From positions 1 through 64,000 of the forward strand of contig NZ_JAGGPP010000019.1 of the NCBI RefSeq assembly GCF_018613755.1: 64,000 nt of DNA, given 5' to 3'. Both the position numbers and the translations under genes were made by a program. Positions 42,019 through 51,500 of this stretch are shown here, piece after piece (the stretch's first letter is position 1; each line of letters opens with the position of its first letter). Under the pieces are notes generated by a model. It saw only the letters and a list, made by a program, of their open reading frames with translations, searched no databases and was not told the DNA's origin. This DNA is from Arthrobacter sp. ISL-72 (GTDB taxonomy: Bacteria > Actinomycetota > Actinomycetes > Actinomycetales > Micrococcaceae).

Positions 42019-43488
42019 CTACCGCTTTTGCAGGTTCAGGACGATCTGCACCGCAGTGCCGCCTCCGTCGCGGGGTTTCCAGTGGATGCTCCCGCCGAGT
42101 TCGCTGGTGACGAGCGTCCGCACGATCTGCAGGCCGAGGCCTTCCATGTGGGGCGTGTCGGGCAGCCCCACTCCATCATCGGCGACGGTCACGGTCAGGA
42201 ACTCGTCACCGTCCTCGCCTTCGGAACGGTCGGCCAGAAGCCAGACAGTTCCGGTTCTTCCCTCCAGGCCGTGTTCGACGGCGTTTGTCACCAGTTCGTT
42301 GATCACGAGCGCGAGCGGGGTGGCGAAATCGCTGGGCAGCTCACCGAACAGCCCGGAGCGGGCTGTCTTGACCTGCTGGGACGGCGAGGCGACTTCCGCT
42401 GACAAACGGAACTGGCGGCCGATCAGCTCGTCGAAGTCCACACTTTGGGTGAGTCCCTGGGACAGGGTTTCGTGGACAAGGGCGATGGTTGCAACCCGCC
42501 GCATGGCCTGTTCGAGGCCCTGCTTGGCCTCGTCGCTGACCATCCGGCGCGACTGCATCCGCAAGAGAGCAGCAACGGTCTGCAGGTTGTTCTTCACCCG
42601 GTGATGGATTTCCCGGATCGTGGCGTCCTTGGTTACGAGTTCCATTTCCCGGCGCCGCAGCTCCGAGACGTCCCGGCAAAGCACCAGCGCCCCGAATCTC
42701 TGCTGCTCGTCCCGCAACGGGATGGCCCGAAGGGACAGGCTTACTCCGCGGGATTCGATTTCACTGCGCCACGGCATCCGGCCGGTGACCACGAGCGGCA
42801 GGGTTTCGTCCACCATGCGGCGGTCCCGCAGCAAGCCCGCCGTGACTTCTGCCAGCGACCTGCCTTCCAGGGACTCGCCGTCGCCCAGCCTCCGGAACGC
42901 GGAGACGCCATTGGGACTGGCGTATTGCACGATACCGTCAGCGTCGAGCCTGATGAGGCCGTCTCCCACGCGGGGTGCGCCGCGCCGGGAGCCCGTGGGC
43001 GACGCAAAATCGGGCCACAGACCGAGGGTTCCCATCCGGAGCAAATCGTAGGCGCATTGCCTGTAGGTCAGCTCGAGCCTGGACGGCATCCGGGAACTGG
43101 ACAAGTCCATGTGGGTGGTCACGACCGCCAGCGTCCGGCCGTTCCTGACCATGGGAACGGCTTCCACCCGGAGCGCCATGTCGCTGCTCCAGTTGGTTTC
43201 ACTGGACCGCTCTATGGTGCGGCTGTTCCAGGCCTTGTCCACGAGGGGACGCAGGTCCGACCTGATCCCCTCCCCCACGAAGTCGGCGTGGAACACCGTA
43301 TGCGTGGTGGAGGGGCGGACATGGGCCAGTGCCACATACCCGAACTCAGGATGCGGAAACCACAATGCAAGGTCCGCGAAGGCAAGGTCGGCGACCATCT
43401 GCCAGTCGCCCACCAGGAGGTGCAGCCATTCAGCATCCCCCGGCCCGAAATCAGCATGTTCCCTGATGGGGTCCGTAAAGATTGCCAC
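42019..43488 (-). CDS. pdtaS: Sensor histidine kinase PdtaS
   Basis: Encodes 489 aa without membrane segments, so it is cytosolic. An N-terminal GAF-like region (~1-150) is followed by a PAS-like region (~175-290, GLIRLDADGIVQYASPNGVS). The HisKA_2-type dimerisation motif REIHHRVKNNLQTVAALLRM carries the phosphorylated His near residue 303. The HATPase shows VINELVTNAVEHG and DDGVGLP. In mycobacteria PdtaS signals to the RNA-binding antiterminator PdtaR; no pdtaR is in this window. The gene is convergent with whiB1 and 33 nt downstream of the glutamate dehydrogenase gene. Confidence 0.92.
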   Translation of the reverse strand: MAIFTDPIREHADFGPGDAEWLHLLVGDWQMVADLAFADLALWFPHPEFGYVALAHVRPSTTHTVFHADFVGEGIRSDLRPLVDKAWNSRTIERSSETNWSSDMALRVEAVPMVRNGRTLAVVTTHMDLSSSRMPSRLELTYRQCAYDLLRMGTLGLWPDFASPTGSRRGAPRVGDGLIRLDADGIVQYASPNGVSAFRRLGDGESLEGRSLAEVTAGLLRDRRMVDETLPLVVTGRMPWRSEIESRGVSLSLRAIPLRDEQQRFGALVLCRDVSELRRREMELVTKDATIREIHHRVKNNLQTVAALLRMQSRRMVSDEAKQGLEQAMRRVATIALVHETLSQGLTQSVDFDELIGRQFRLSAEVASPSQQVKTARSGLFGELPSDFATPLALVINELVTNAVEHGLEGRTGTVWLLADRSEGEDGDEFLTVTVADDGVGLPDTPHMEGLGLQIVRTLVTSELGGSIHWKPRDGGGTAVQIVLNLQKR

Positions 43489-43521
43489 TACACCTCCAGA
43501 TTCGACGCTTGGAACGGATCC

Positions 43522-46500
43522 CTAGCGTCGGACGATTGACCTCAAGAGCCTCAATGCTACCGACAGTGACGCCATATCGTCCGCTTCGAGCGAGTTGACC
43601 TCGTCAAACATGCTCTTGGCGCGGCCCAGCTGTTCGGCGTTCAGGCGCTCCCAATCGCGCAACCGGCCCTCCGCCGGGGTTCCCGGGGAGGTCGATTCGA
43701 GGACTGACGTAGTGATGTCCGAAATCGTGGAGTAGAGGTCATCGCGAAGGGCAGCGCGTGCCAGGGCCTGCCACCGGTCCCGGCGTGGAAGCTTTGTGAT
43801 CCGTTCGAGGAGGGAGTCCACGTGGAACCGTGCGAAAACGGTGTAGTACACCTGCGCGATGCTTTCCACCGGCTCCACCTTGTTGTGGGCGATCTTGGCG
43901 ATATCCAGCAGCACAAAGCTTTCGAACAGTTCGGCCCAGCGATGCGCGAGGTCCTCCGGCAGCTCCCAGCTGCGGGCCTTTTCGAGCCATGACGCCACGC
44001 GTTCACGGTCCTCTCCCCGCAGGTAGTCGAGAAGTCGGGCACGCATCGGATCCATGAGCGGCTTGAATTCGCCCACGATTTCGGAAATCGGCCGGGACGT
44101 ACCACCCTGGCCGAGGAGCCAACGGACGGCACGGTCCAGGAGTCGGCGGATGTCCAGGTGCACGGTGCTCCAGTGCTCCGTGGGGAAGGACGCCGGCAGG
44201 TCGTTGAGCTCGCCCACCATGATATCCAGCTCGTAGATCTCGCGGAGGGCGACGAAGGCCTTGGCTACAGCGGCTTCGTTGGCCGACGTCTCTTCAATGG
44301 TGCGGAAGGCAAACGTGATGCCACCCAGGTTGATCATGTCGTTGGCAACCACCGTGGCGATGATCTCGCGCCGCAGCGGATGGGTGTCGAGCTCGGCGTC
44401 GAACCTTTCCCGAAGCTGCTTGGGGAAATAGGAACGGAGGGTTTGCCTGAACCACGGATCGTCGGCAAGATCGCTCTCCCGCAGTGCCGTTGCGAGTTCA
44501 ATCTTCGCGTAGGCGGCCAGCACGGAGAGCTCCGGCGAGGTCAGCCCCTGCCCCTGTTCCAGGCGTTCCCGGAGGGTTGCGGTTGTGGGCAGGGCTTCGA
44601 GTTCGCGTTTGAGGTCGGCCGATTTTTCCAGCCAGTCCATCAGCCGCTCATAGCTGGGGCTCCACTCCGCAACACGCATGCGGTCGTTGAGGAGCAGGAT
44701 GTTCTGGTCGATGTTGTCTTCCAGCACGAGCCGGCCGACTTCATCCGTCATGGACGCCAGGAAGTCCGACCGCTCGGCGGCATCGAGCTTGCCAGCGGCG
44801 ACCATACGGTCAATGAAGATCTTGATGTTGACTTCGTGGTCCGAGCAGTCGACGCCGGCCGAGTTGTCGATGGCGTCCGTGTTCAGGATGACTCCCTGCA
44901 AGGCTGCTTCGATCCGTCCGCGCTGGGTCAGGCCCAGGTTTCCGCCTTCTCCGACCACCTTGACGCGAAGATCGCGGCCGTCAACGCGGATTGCGTCGTT
45001 GGCCTTGTCCCCCACCTCCGCATGAGTTTCTGTGCTTGCCTTCACGTACGTGCCGATGCCGCCGTTGTACAGCAGGTCGGCGGGCGCGAGAAGAATGGCA
45101 CGAAGGAGTTCCGGCGGGCTCAGCTCCGTGGTGCCGTCCGGAAGCCCGAGGGCGGCCCGCACCTGATCCGAGACGGGGATGGATTTCGCCTGCCGTCCGA
45201 AGACGCCGCCGCCTTCGCTGATGAGGGACTTGTCGTAATCGTCCCAGGAGGACCGGGGCAGGGCGAAGAGACGCTGCCGCTCAGCGTATGATGCGGCCTC
45301 GTCTGGAGTCGGATCCAGGAAGATGTGACGGTGGTCGAACGCCGCGATCAGCCGGATGTGCCGGGAGAGCAGCATGCCATTGCCAAAGACGTCCCCGGAC
45401 ATGTCGCCGACGCCCACCACAGTGAACGGCTCCGTCTGGGTATCGAGGTCCAGTTCGCTGAAGTGCCGTTTGACCGATTCCCAGGCGCCCCGTGCGGTGA
45501 TCCCCATGGCTTTGTGGTCGTAGCCCACCGAGCCGCCGGAAGCGAAGGCGTCCCCCAGCCAGAAACCGTACTCGTCCGAGAGGCCGTTCGCGATATCCGA
45601 GAAGGTTGCGGTCCCCTTGTCGGCAGCGACGACAAGGTAGGAGTCGTTGTCATCGTGGCGGACGACGTCGGCCGGCGGAACCACTTCTTCCCCGTCGGCA
45701 GTCGTGATCAGGTTGTCGGTGAGGTCCAGCAGCCCGCGGATGAACGTCTTGTAGCTTTCGACGCCCTCCGCCATCCAGGCCGTCCGGTCGGTGGCCGGGT
45801 CCGGGAGCTTCTTGGCGAAGAATCCGCCTTTGGCACCGGTTGGGACGATGACAGCATTCTTCACCGTCTGCGCCTTCACAAGGCCGAGGATTTCGGTCCG
45901 GAAGTCCTCACGCCGGTCGGACCAGCGCAGCCCGCCGCGGGCCACCTTGCCGAAGCGGAGGTGCACGCCCTCCACCCGTGGCGAGTACACCCAGATTTCA
46001 AACATCGGACGCGGAAAGGCAAGCCCGTTGATTGCTGCCGGATTCAGTTTGAAGCTCAGGTACGGCTTCTGCTGGTAGAAGTTGGTGCGAAGCGTGGCCT
46101 CCATGAGGTTTGCAAAAGTACGCAGCACACGGTCTGCGTCCAGCGTGGCAACCTGCTCGATGGCAGCCGCCAGCTGTGCCCGGACTGTTGCCAGTCGCTG
46201 CGTGCGTGCATCATCCTCGAGGGCAGGGTCGAAGCGCGCCGCGAACAGGGCGCTAAGCGTCCGCGTCACATCCGCATTGGCCAGAAGGGTGTCGGCGATG
46301 AAGCCGAAGGAATTGGTGTTGCCCATCTGGCGCATGTACTTGGCGTATGCGCGGAGGACCACAATTTGGCGCCAATGCATGCCCTCGCGCAGGACCAGCC
46401 GGTCAAAGCTGTCCGACTCGACGTCACCGGACACGGCGGCCCCGAAGGCTTCCGCAAGCAGCTGGCCCGTTGCGAGCGGATCTACACCGGCGGGGTATTT

Positions 46501-48375
46501 CAGGCCCAGGTCGTAGAGGAAGTAGTCGCGCTTGTCCGCGGTCTCGATTTCAAAGGGCCGTTCATCTAGCACTTCGAGGCCAAGGTTGTGGAAGTACGGG
46601 AGAATCTGGCTCAGGCTTTTCGGTTCCAGCATGTACAGCTTGACGCGCGCATCCTCTTCAAGGGTGGCCCCTGCCCCGTCCGGCAGATACACGTGGACCC
46701 CGGGGCGCTCTTGCGGGCCCTTGCCAGCCCGCTCAGCGGCCGCGCCGTACTGCTCAAAGCGGGCAATGTCCGTCAGGGCATCCTCCACCTCATAGTCCAC
46801 CCGGTAGCTCGCCGGAAAGGCTTCCGCCCAGACAGAAGCAAGCCCCTTGTTGTCGCCATTCCCGGCGCTGGCGCGAAGCACTTCCGTGATGCCTTCGCTC
46901 CACGAACGCGCCGCCCGGACAAGCCGCTTCTCCAGCTCTTCGGTGTTGACGTCACTGACGTCGGCATCCTTCGGCAGCCGGATTCGGAAGAACAGCCTTG
47001 CCAGCGCGGATTCCGTCATCCTGGCTTCGTAGTCGATGGAGACGGCGTGGAAGATCTCGTGCAGTTCCTGCTCGATGCGGAGGCGGACGTTTGTCGTGTA
47101 CCGGTCCCTGGGAAGGTACACGAGCGCGGACATGAACCGGCCGTAAATGTCGGGCCTGAGGAAGAGCCGCGTGCGTCGCCGTTCCTGCAGCCGCTGGATG
47201 CCGGTTGCCGTGGCTGCGAGGTCGGAGACTTCGATCTGGAACAACTCATCCCGGGGGTACGTTTCGAGAATTCCCAGCAGGTCTTTGCCGGAGTGGGAGT
47301 GCGGCGGGAACCCCGCTTCGCGCAGCACAGCTTCGACCTTCTCGCGGACGATCGGAATGTTCCTGACGGAGCCGGCGTAGGCACTGGTGGCGAAGAGGCC
47401 AATGAAACGCTGTTCACCGTTGACATTTCCGGCGGCATCGAAACTCTTGACGCCAATGTAGTCGAGGTACGCCGGGCGGTGCACGGTGGAGCGGGAATTC
47501 GCTTTGGTGATGACCAGGGCGCGCTTTTCACGCGCCTTCTTTCGGCCGGCGACGGTGAGGTGTTGAACGTGGTGTCCGTCCGCCCCGCTACGCAGCAGTC
47601 CCAGGCCACTGTCCTCCCGGAGTTCGAGGACGTCTTCGCCGGCCTCGTTGACGAGGTCATATTCGCGGTAACCGAGGAAGGTGAAGTTGCCTTCGTCGAG
47701 CCATCGGAGAAGGTCCTGGGCCTGGCGCAGCTCCTCGATCTGCGAGGCGTTGGCCACCTTGTCCAGGTCCTGGGCTATCTGCAGGGCCTTGTTGCGCATC
47801 TTCGGCCAGTCCTCGACAGCCGCACGAACGTCCCCGAGCACGCGTTGGAGGCCTTCGATCAGCCGCTGGTGTGCTTCCTCGCCGGCCGGGTCGATTTCCA
47901 CCGCGATCCAAGACTCCATGTGCGAGGCGTTATCTCCCTGGGCAATCAGATGGGACAGGCTCGGCATGGCCGCGGTGTCACCGCTGGAAATGCCGATGCT
48001 TGAGGGGACCCTGTCCACCTTGACCAGCCGCGCTGTTTCCCGGTTGCGGGTGACAACGAACAGCGGGTGAAGGACAAGGTGGATTGCCGAGTTCTGCCGA
48101 ACGAGTTCGGCGTTGACCGAATCCACCAGGAACGGCATGTCGTCCGTGACAATGTAAACGACGCTTTGGTCGGGTTCGTCAACGATTTTGATGTTGGCCG
48201 TGCCCGGAACACGGAGAGCCGCCACTTCTCGGTGGGTTTCGGCGCGGGAGGCCAGGACATCCGGCGAATACGCCCGGAAATCCTCCTCCGCGAGGTGCTC
48301 GTAATAGTCCCGGAGGAACCCTTCACGGGCTCCTGACACAACGGACTGATCCTCCACGCTGGACCCAGACGACAT
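43522..48375 (-). CDS. gdh: NAD-specific glutamate dehydrogenase (large, ~180 kDa type)
   Basis: Encodes 1617 aa from the ATG at 48375 (GGAGG 9 nt upstream; TTG at 48381 is an alternative). Length and architecture match the actinobacterial/proteobacterial large NAD-GDH. The long N-terminal regulatory region holds ACT-like sequences (for example VYIVTDDMPFLVDSVNAELV), and the catalytic core contains FGKVARGGLRWSDRREDFRT, PTGAKGGFFAKKLPD and the nucleotide-binding VVGVGDMSGDVFGNGML. It oxidatively deaminates glutamate to 2-oxoglutarate and ammonium, feeding amino acids into the TCA cycle. It is a soluble cytoplasmic enzyme. Large antisense ORFs in this interval are GC-driven artefacts. Confidence 0.95.
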   Translation of the reverse strand: MSSGSSVEDQSVVSGAREGFLRDYYEHLAEEDFRAYSPDVLASRAETHREVAALRVPGTANIKIVDEPDQSVVYIVTDDMPFLVDSVNAELVRQNSAIHLVLHPLFVVTRNRETARLVKVDRVPSSIGISSGDTAAMPSLSHLIAQGDNASHMESWIAVEIDPAGEEAHQRLIEGLQRVLGDVRAAVEDWPKMRNKALQIAQDLDKVANASQIEELRQAQDLLRWLDEGNFTFLGYREYDLVNEAGEDVLELREDSGLGLLRSGADGHHVQHLTVAGRKKAREKRALVITKANSRSTVHRPAYLDYIGVKSFDAAGNVNGEQRFIGLFATSAYAGSVRNIPIVREKVEAVLREAGFPPHSHSGKDLLGILETYPRDELFQIEVSDLAATATGIQRLQERRRTRLFLRPDIYGRFMSALVYLPRDRYTTNVRLRIEQELHEIFHAVSIDYEARMTESALARLFFRIRLPKDADVSDVNTEELEKRLVRAARSWSEGITEVLRASAGNGDNKGLASVWAEAFPASYRVDYEVEDALTDIARFEQYGAAAERAGKGPQERPGVHVYLPDGAGATLEEDARVKLYMLEPKSLSQILPYFHNLGLEVLDERPFEIETADKRDYFLYDLGLKYPAGVDPLATGQLLAEAFGAAVSGDVESDSFDRLVLREGMHWRQIVVLRAYAKYMRQMGNTNSFGFIADTLLANADVTRTLSALFAARFDPALEDDARTQRLATVRAQLAAAIEQVATLDADRVLRTFANLMEATLRTNFYQQKPYLSFKLNPAAINGLAFPRPMFEIWVYSPRVEGVHLRFGKVARGGLRWSDRREDFRTEILGLVKAQTVKNAVIVPTGAKGGFFAKKLPDPATDRTAWMAEGVESYKTFIRGLLDLTDNLITTADGEEVVPPADVVRHDDNDSYLVVAADKGTATFSDIANGLSDEYGFWLGDAFASGGSVGYDHKAMGITARGAWESVKRHFSELDLDTQTEPFTVVGVGDMSGDVFGNGMLLSRHIRLIAAFDHRHIFLDPTPDEAASYAERQRLFALPRSSWDDYDKSLISEGGGVFGRQAKSIPVSDQVRAALGLPDGTTELSPPELLRAILLAPADLLYNGGIGTYVKASTETHAEVGDKANDAIRVDGRDLRVKVVGEGGNLGLTQRGRIEAALQGVILNTDAIDNSAGVDCSDHEVNIKIFIDRMVAAGKLDAAERSDFLASMTDEVGRLVLEDNIDQNILLLNDRMRVAEWSPSYERLMDWLEKSADLKRELEALPTTATLRERLEQGQGLTSPELSVLAAYAKIELATALRESDLADDPWFRQTLRSYFPKQLRERFDAELDTHPLRREIIATVVANDMINLGGITFAFRTIEETSANEAAVAKAFVALREIYELDIMVGELNDLPASFPTEHWSTVHLDIRRLLDRAVRWLLGQGGTSRPISEIVGEFKPLMDPMRARLLDYLRGEDRERVASWLEKARSWELPEDLAHRWAELFESFVLLDIAKIAHNKVEPVESIAQVYYTVFARFHVDSLLERITKLPRRDRWQALARAALRDDLYSTISDITTSVLESTSPGTPAEGRLRDWERLNAEQLGRAKSMFDEVNSLEADDMASLSVALRLLRSIVRR

Positions 48376-48432
48376 CGACAAACGCCTCCATCAGAAGTTC
48401 ATAGCTGCCTCTTTGCAGCCCTTATGGCGAGC

Positions 48433-49743
48433 CTAGCCCTTTAGGCGACGCTTCGCTGTGGAAGAAAAAACAGAGGATCGCCGTTTTTGCTGGGCAGGTG
48501 CACAAACCACATTGGAGAGTGCAAGGCGGAGCGCGGATTCGGGTGCTGCCTCGAGCAGAAGGCTGCCGGACAACAAGGCCGAGTCGGTGGCTGCGCCGTC
48601 CGAGGGCAGGAAGGCTGCAATGCCCTCGGCAGGCCCGTACCTTTCCCAGGCTTCCCTGAGCTGTCGTTCGGGGAAGCGTCCGGCCGCTGATGCGCGAACT
48701 TTATTCAGGATGACCCGCGGTGACGCCTGCGGCACGGCGGCCTCAAGCTCGGACAGGCCCCGGACCAGCCGCGGCACCCCAATTGAGTCTGCCGATCCTA
48801 CGGCATATACGGTATCGGCGAGTTCGAGGCTCCGGAGCGTGGCCGCGTTCCTGCGCGGAGCCATGGTGTCAAAACTCAGTTCCTCGTCCGCCTCAAGGCA
48901 GAATCCGGTGTCCACCACGATGTAGTCCGCCATCTCCCGCGCTTTCTCAAGCACCACGCCGAGGGCGGATGCCCGCAGCTCGGTCCATCGGTCGGCGCGG
49001 GTGATCCCGGTCAGGACGCGGAGCCTACCGGCCTTGAGGACTATGGGAGCGGCAATCTTCAGTAGTGCGTCGGCATCCAGTTGCCCCAGGTCAGCCAGCC
49101 TGCAGGCCTGCGCCAGCCCGGCTGACTCGTCCAGCAGGCCCAGCAATCCCGCTACGCTCGCCCCGTAGGTGTCAGCGTCGACGAGGAGCACCGAATTGCC
49201 TGCTGCCGCCAATTCTCCGGCAATGTTGGCCGCCACAAGCGTTCGTCCGGGAGAGCCGGCCGGACCCCAGACAGCAAGGACCTTTCCGGCACCGGCCGGC
49301 TCGGCCGGCCCGTCATCATCGGCACCTGCCACGGTACGGATGGCTGCGCCTGTGTCCGCAAGTCCGCTGCCCTCCGGCTGAAACGGCCCGGGGAGGACGC
49401 GCCGGCCGACGGCCCCCGAGATCCTGCCGGCGAGCGCCGCTGAATCCACTCCCGCCGGTGCCGTGGTGACACCGATAGCAGTCAGCCTTGCGGTTTCTGC
49501 AGCACTGTCCGTTAAGGCAACGATCACGACTCCCACCGCGGTGAGCCGGTCTACCAGCGACGCAGTCAATTCGTCACTGCCTTCGGCAACGACGGCGGCC
49601 CGCGCAAGCCCGCTCTGGCAGGCGGCCAAAAGCTCAGTCAGCTCCGAGCATCTCCGCACGACGGTGACCGGACCATGCAGGCGCTCCAAGCCCCCGACCA
49701 GGTCTTCCCGGGATTGCCCGACCGTGACTACCGGAATACTCAT
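48433..49743 (-). CDS. CpaE/MinD-like P-loop protein with altered Walker A
   Basis: Encodes 436 aa. The N-terminal ~130 residues resemble a receiver-like domain without clear phosphorylation motifs. The C-terminal part is a SIMIBI ATPase fold: VWGPAGSPGRTLVAANIAGE, where Arg stands in the place of the usual Walker A Lys, then VLLVDADTYGASVAG and DYIVVDTGF. It overlaps the SAF-domain gene start region by 4 nt (its ATG lies at the upstream stop). CpaE/TadZ proteins position Tad pili at cell poles. Here it is about 37 kb from the main tad operon. The altered P-loop suggests weak or no ATP hydrolysis; this is inference. Confidence 0.82.
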   Translation of the reverse strand: MSIPVVTVGQSREDLVGGLERLHGPVTVVRRCSELTELLAACQSGLARAAVVAEGSDELTASLVDRLTAVGVVIVALTDSAAETARLTAIGVTTAPAGVDSAALAGRISGAVGRRVLPGPFQPEGSGLADTGAAIRTVAGADDDGPAEPAGAGKVLAVWGPAGSPGRTLVAANIAGELAAAGNSVLLVDADTYGASVAGLLGLLDESAGLAQACRLADLGQLDADALLKIAAPIVLKAGRLRVLTGITRADRWTELRASALGVVLEKAREMADYIVVDTGFCLEADEELSFDTMAPRRNAATLRSLELADTVYAVGSADSIGVPRLVRGLSELEAAVPQASPRVILNKVRASAAGRFPERQLREAWERYGPAEGIAAFLPSDGAATDSALLSGSLLLEAAPESALRLALSNVVCAPAQQKRRSSVFSSTAKRRLKG

Positions 49744-50384
49744 CGGGTTCCGCCGCCAGGGTTCCAGACGACAGAGATCTTGGCCTTGTTCGCTTGCGCA
49801 CCAAGCAGTTTGGGCATCTGCTCGTCCGTGACAAGTACCAGGACCACAGTGGAACGGGAAGATCCGAGTATGGTTGATCCGGGAGTGACTTCAGCAATCT
49901 CGGCACCCGGAAGTAGCAGCTTCGGCTCACTGAATCCGTTGCGGGAATCAGGCAGTGCGACCCAGACGTCCACGCGCGACCCGGCTGCCGCCTGTTCGGG
50001 AAGGGCTTCATCTATGGTGATGGCTACCGGCTTGCGGTTCAGGGCGTCAGGTTTGCCAAGGCTTCCCCGCGGGACGAGCTCGTCAGCACCGATCCGCTGC
50101 ACGGCGACCATGCCTTCCGGAAGTCCGGCTTCGGCGGTGACATAGTGCGGTTCCACGTCGCCAAGCCTGACTTTGACCCGATGGACGCTTTCAGCGGTCA
50201 GCATCTCGCCAACGGCAATCGGCCCCTTGGCTGCGTACACCTCGGTGGTCCGGTCCGCAGCACCGACCAGCGACACAACACCTGCTACCGAGGCCAGGAC
50301 CAGCAAAAAGCCCAGTAGGAGCCGGGGATCCTTCCAAGACGGCTTTTTCAGCCTGGCCCCTGCGGGTGACGTACTTGAACTCAT
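49740..50384 (-). CDS. SAF-domain protein (CpaB/RcpC-like)
   Basis: Encodes 214 aa. One N-terminal transmembrane helix (LLLGFLLVLASVAGVVSLVG) is followed by an extracytoplasmic SAF domain: YAAKGPIAVGEMLTAESVHR and GMVAVQRIGADELVPRGSLG. A RcpC/CpaB-like stretch comes after it (GSRVDVWVALPDS). SAF proteins in Tad loci bind glycan or help assemble pili. Its stop overlaps the CpaE-like gene start (ATGA), so both are co-translated. Together they look like a detached part of a Tad system. Confidence 0.85.
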   Translation of the reverse strand: MSSSTSPAGARLKKPSWKDPRLLLGFLLVLASVAGVVSLVGAADRTTEVYAAKGPIAVGEMLTAESVHRVKVRLGDVEPHYVTAEAGLPEGMVAVQRIGADELVPRGSLGKPDALNRKPVAITIDEALPEQAAAGSRVDVWVALPDSRNGFSEPKLLLPGAEIAEVTPGSTILGSSRSTVVLVLVTDEQMPKLLGAQANKAKISVVWNPGGGTR

Positions 50385-50540
50385 CCGTTAGCTCCCCCCA
50401 ATCGGCGCTGACCGGACTGGTACATGCGCCGGACCCCCTCATTGTTACGGCAAAACAGCCGGATCGAAAGTCAAAGGGACAAACTACGCCAAACTGTGGA
50501 TAACCGCATCACCTGGCCACACTGGTGGCAAAATAGGAAC

Positions 50541-50756
50541 ATGCCCCGATTTCTAACTCTCGCAGACGTAGCGGAACAGCTGCAGATCAATTCCCCTGCC
50601 GCCTACGCACTCGTCCGAAGCGGCGAACTCAAAGCCATCCAGGTGGGTGGCCGCGGTCAATGGCGCGTCGAAGAAAAGATGTTGGAACAGTACATCGAAG
50701 AGCGTTACGCGGAGGCAGACCGGATGATTCAGCAAACGAAGTCCAAGTCCGTCTGA
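50541..50756 (+). CDS. Small helix-turn-helix (excisionase/MerR-type) DNA-binding protein
   Basis: Encodes 71 aa from the ATG at 50541 (AGGA immediately upstream); the longer frame to 50424 is not supported. It begins MPRFLTLADVAEQLQINSPA and continues AYALVRSGELKAIQVGGRGQWRVEEKMLEQYIEE, an HTH_17/MerR-type winged helix like BldC-related regulators or excisionases. There is no integrase nearby, so a chromosomal regulator is more likely than a recombination factor. It is divergent from the SAF gene. Phased direct repeats of the kind bound by head-to-tail MerR-like proteins occur ~0.9 kb away, upstream of the LysM gene. Confidence 0.85.
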   Translation: MPRFLTLADVAEQLQINSPAAYALVRSGELKAIQVGGRGQWRVEEKMLEQYIEERYAEADRMIQQTKSKSV

Positions 50757-50773
50757 CCCGGCTCGAGCCTCTT

Positions 50774-51346
50774 TCACAGAGCCGCGCTGCGTATGGACCG
50801 CAGTGCTCGGAGCGAGGCAAAAGGCACCGATGCCACCTGGCTGACATTGGCGGCGCGGCGGGCCTCTCCTGACCTGGTTATGGCCAGGTCAAAATAGTCG
50901 CGGCCTACGCGGTCGATGACGCCGCTCAGACCGGCCCCTCCTTGCGTGCCTCCCATAAGGAACACCGCCAGCTCCGCCCTGTCACGGGCGAAGCCGCGCA
51001 GTGAACTGGCAAGCCCCAGTTTTCGCCGGACTGACGACTGCTCCGTCAACGCCAGCCTCCCCAGGCCCTGGTACCTGGAAACAGCCGCGTACGGAATCAA
51101 CACCTGGTGATGATGCTCGTCGAGTACGAGGCTTTCGCCCCCGACATGACTCAACGTGCCTTCGAATACTGCGTCTGATCCCAGGTGAACACCCACCCTG
51201 AGGCCCAGGGAGCCACGGAGCCTGTCTGCCAATTCCACGCCGGCAATGTCCGTCCGGGACCGCTCGGCAATTTCCGACTCACGTGCCAGGCGGTCACCGG
51301 ACGCCAGCTCTGCCTCCATGTCCCCGAACAGGGCATCCCAACGCAT
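50774..51346 (-). CDS. Conserved hypothetical protein
   Basis: Encodes 190 aa with no signal or membrane segment. The central region VHLGSDAVFEGTLSHVGGES followed by LVLDEHHHQVLIPYAAV resembles a small beta-barrel (Sm-like or PRC-like), but I cannot assign a family. A second similar stretch, GLSGVIDRVGRDYFDLAITR, may be a repeat of the barrel, and the protein ends in SVPFASLRALRSI. It is convergent with the small HTH gene (17-nt gap). The antisense ORFs here are shadows. Confidence 0.65.
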   Translation of the reverse strand: MRWDALFGDMEAELASGDRLARESEIAERSRTDIAGVELADRLRGSLGLRVGVHLGSDAVFEGTLSHVGGESLVLDEHHHQVLIPYAAVSRYQGLGRLALTEQSSVRRKLGLASSLRGFARDRAELAVFLMGGTQGGAGLSGVIDRVGRDYFDLAITRSGEARRAANVSQVASVPFASLRALRSIRSAAL

Positions 51347-51436
51347 GCCGCAAATCTAGGCCTGGCCCGCCCCGGGGTCAATGCCCAGTCGGGAGGGAAA
51401 CCAAAAACAAATCACTGGACAAAACTCGGGTAGTGA

Positions 51437-51483
51437 GTTCAAACTGAGGTGAGATTCATCAAACAGCATCAAATGACACCAAA
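51437..51483 (+). repeat. 10-bp-phased direct repeats upstream of LysM gene
   Basis: CATCAAA at 51457-51463, CATCAAA at 51467-51473 and CACCAAA at 51477-51483 recur every 10 bp, one helical turn. A related GTTCAAA at 51437-51443 is in the same phase, 20 bp upstream. They end 17 bp before the ATG at 51501 and lie on one face of the DNA. This pattern suits cooperative head-to-tail binding of a regulator. Confidence 0.7.
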
Positions 51484-51500
51484 AACTCCGGGGGTGGGGC

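Noticed and set aside
44158..48003. Long plus-strand open frames opposite the glutamate dehydrogenase gene
   Set aside because: Antisense shadows of a strongly conserved gene, with Arg/Val/Gly-biased composition and no ribosome-binding sites or domains.
50541..50756. Excisionase of a prophage or integrative element
   Set aside because: The fold fits, but there is no integrase, attachment site or phage gene nearby, and the neighbours are ordinary chromosomal genes.
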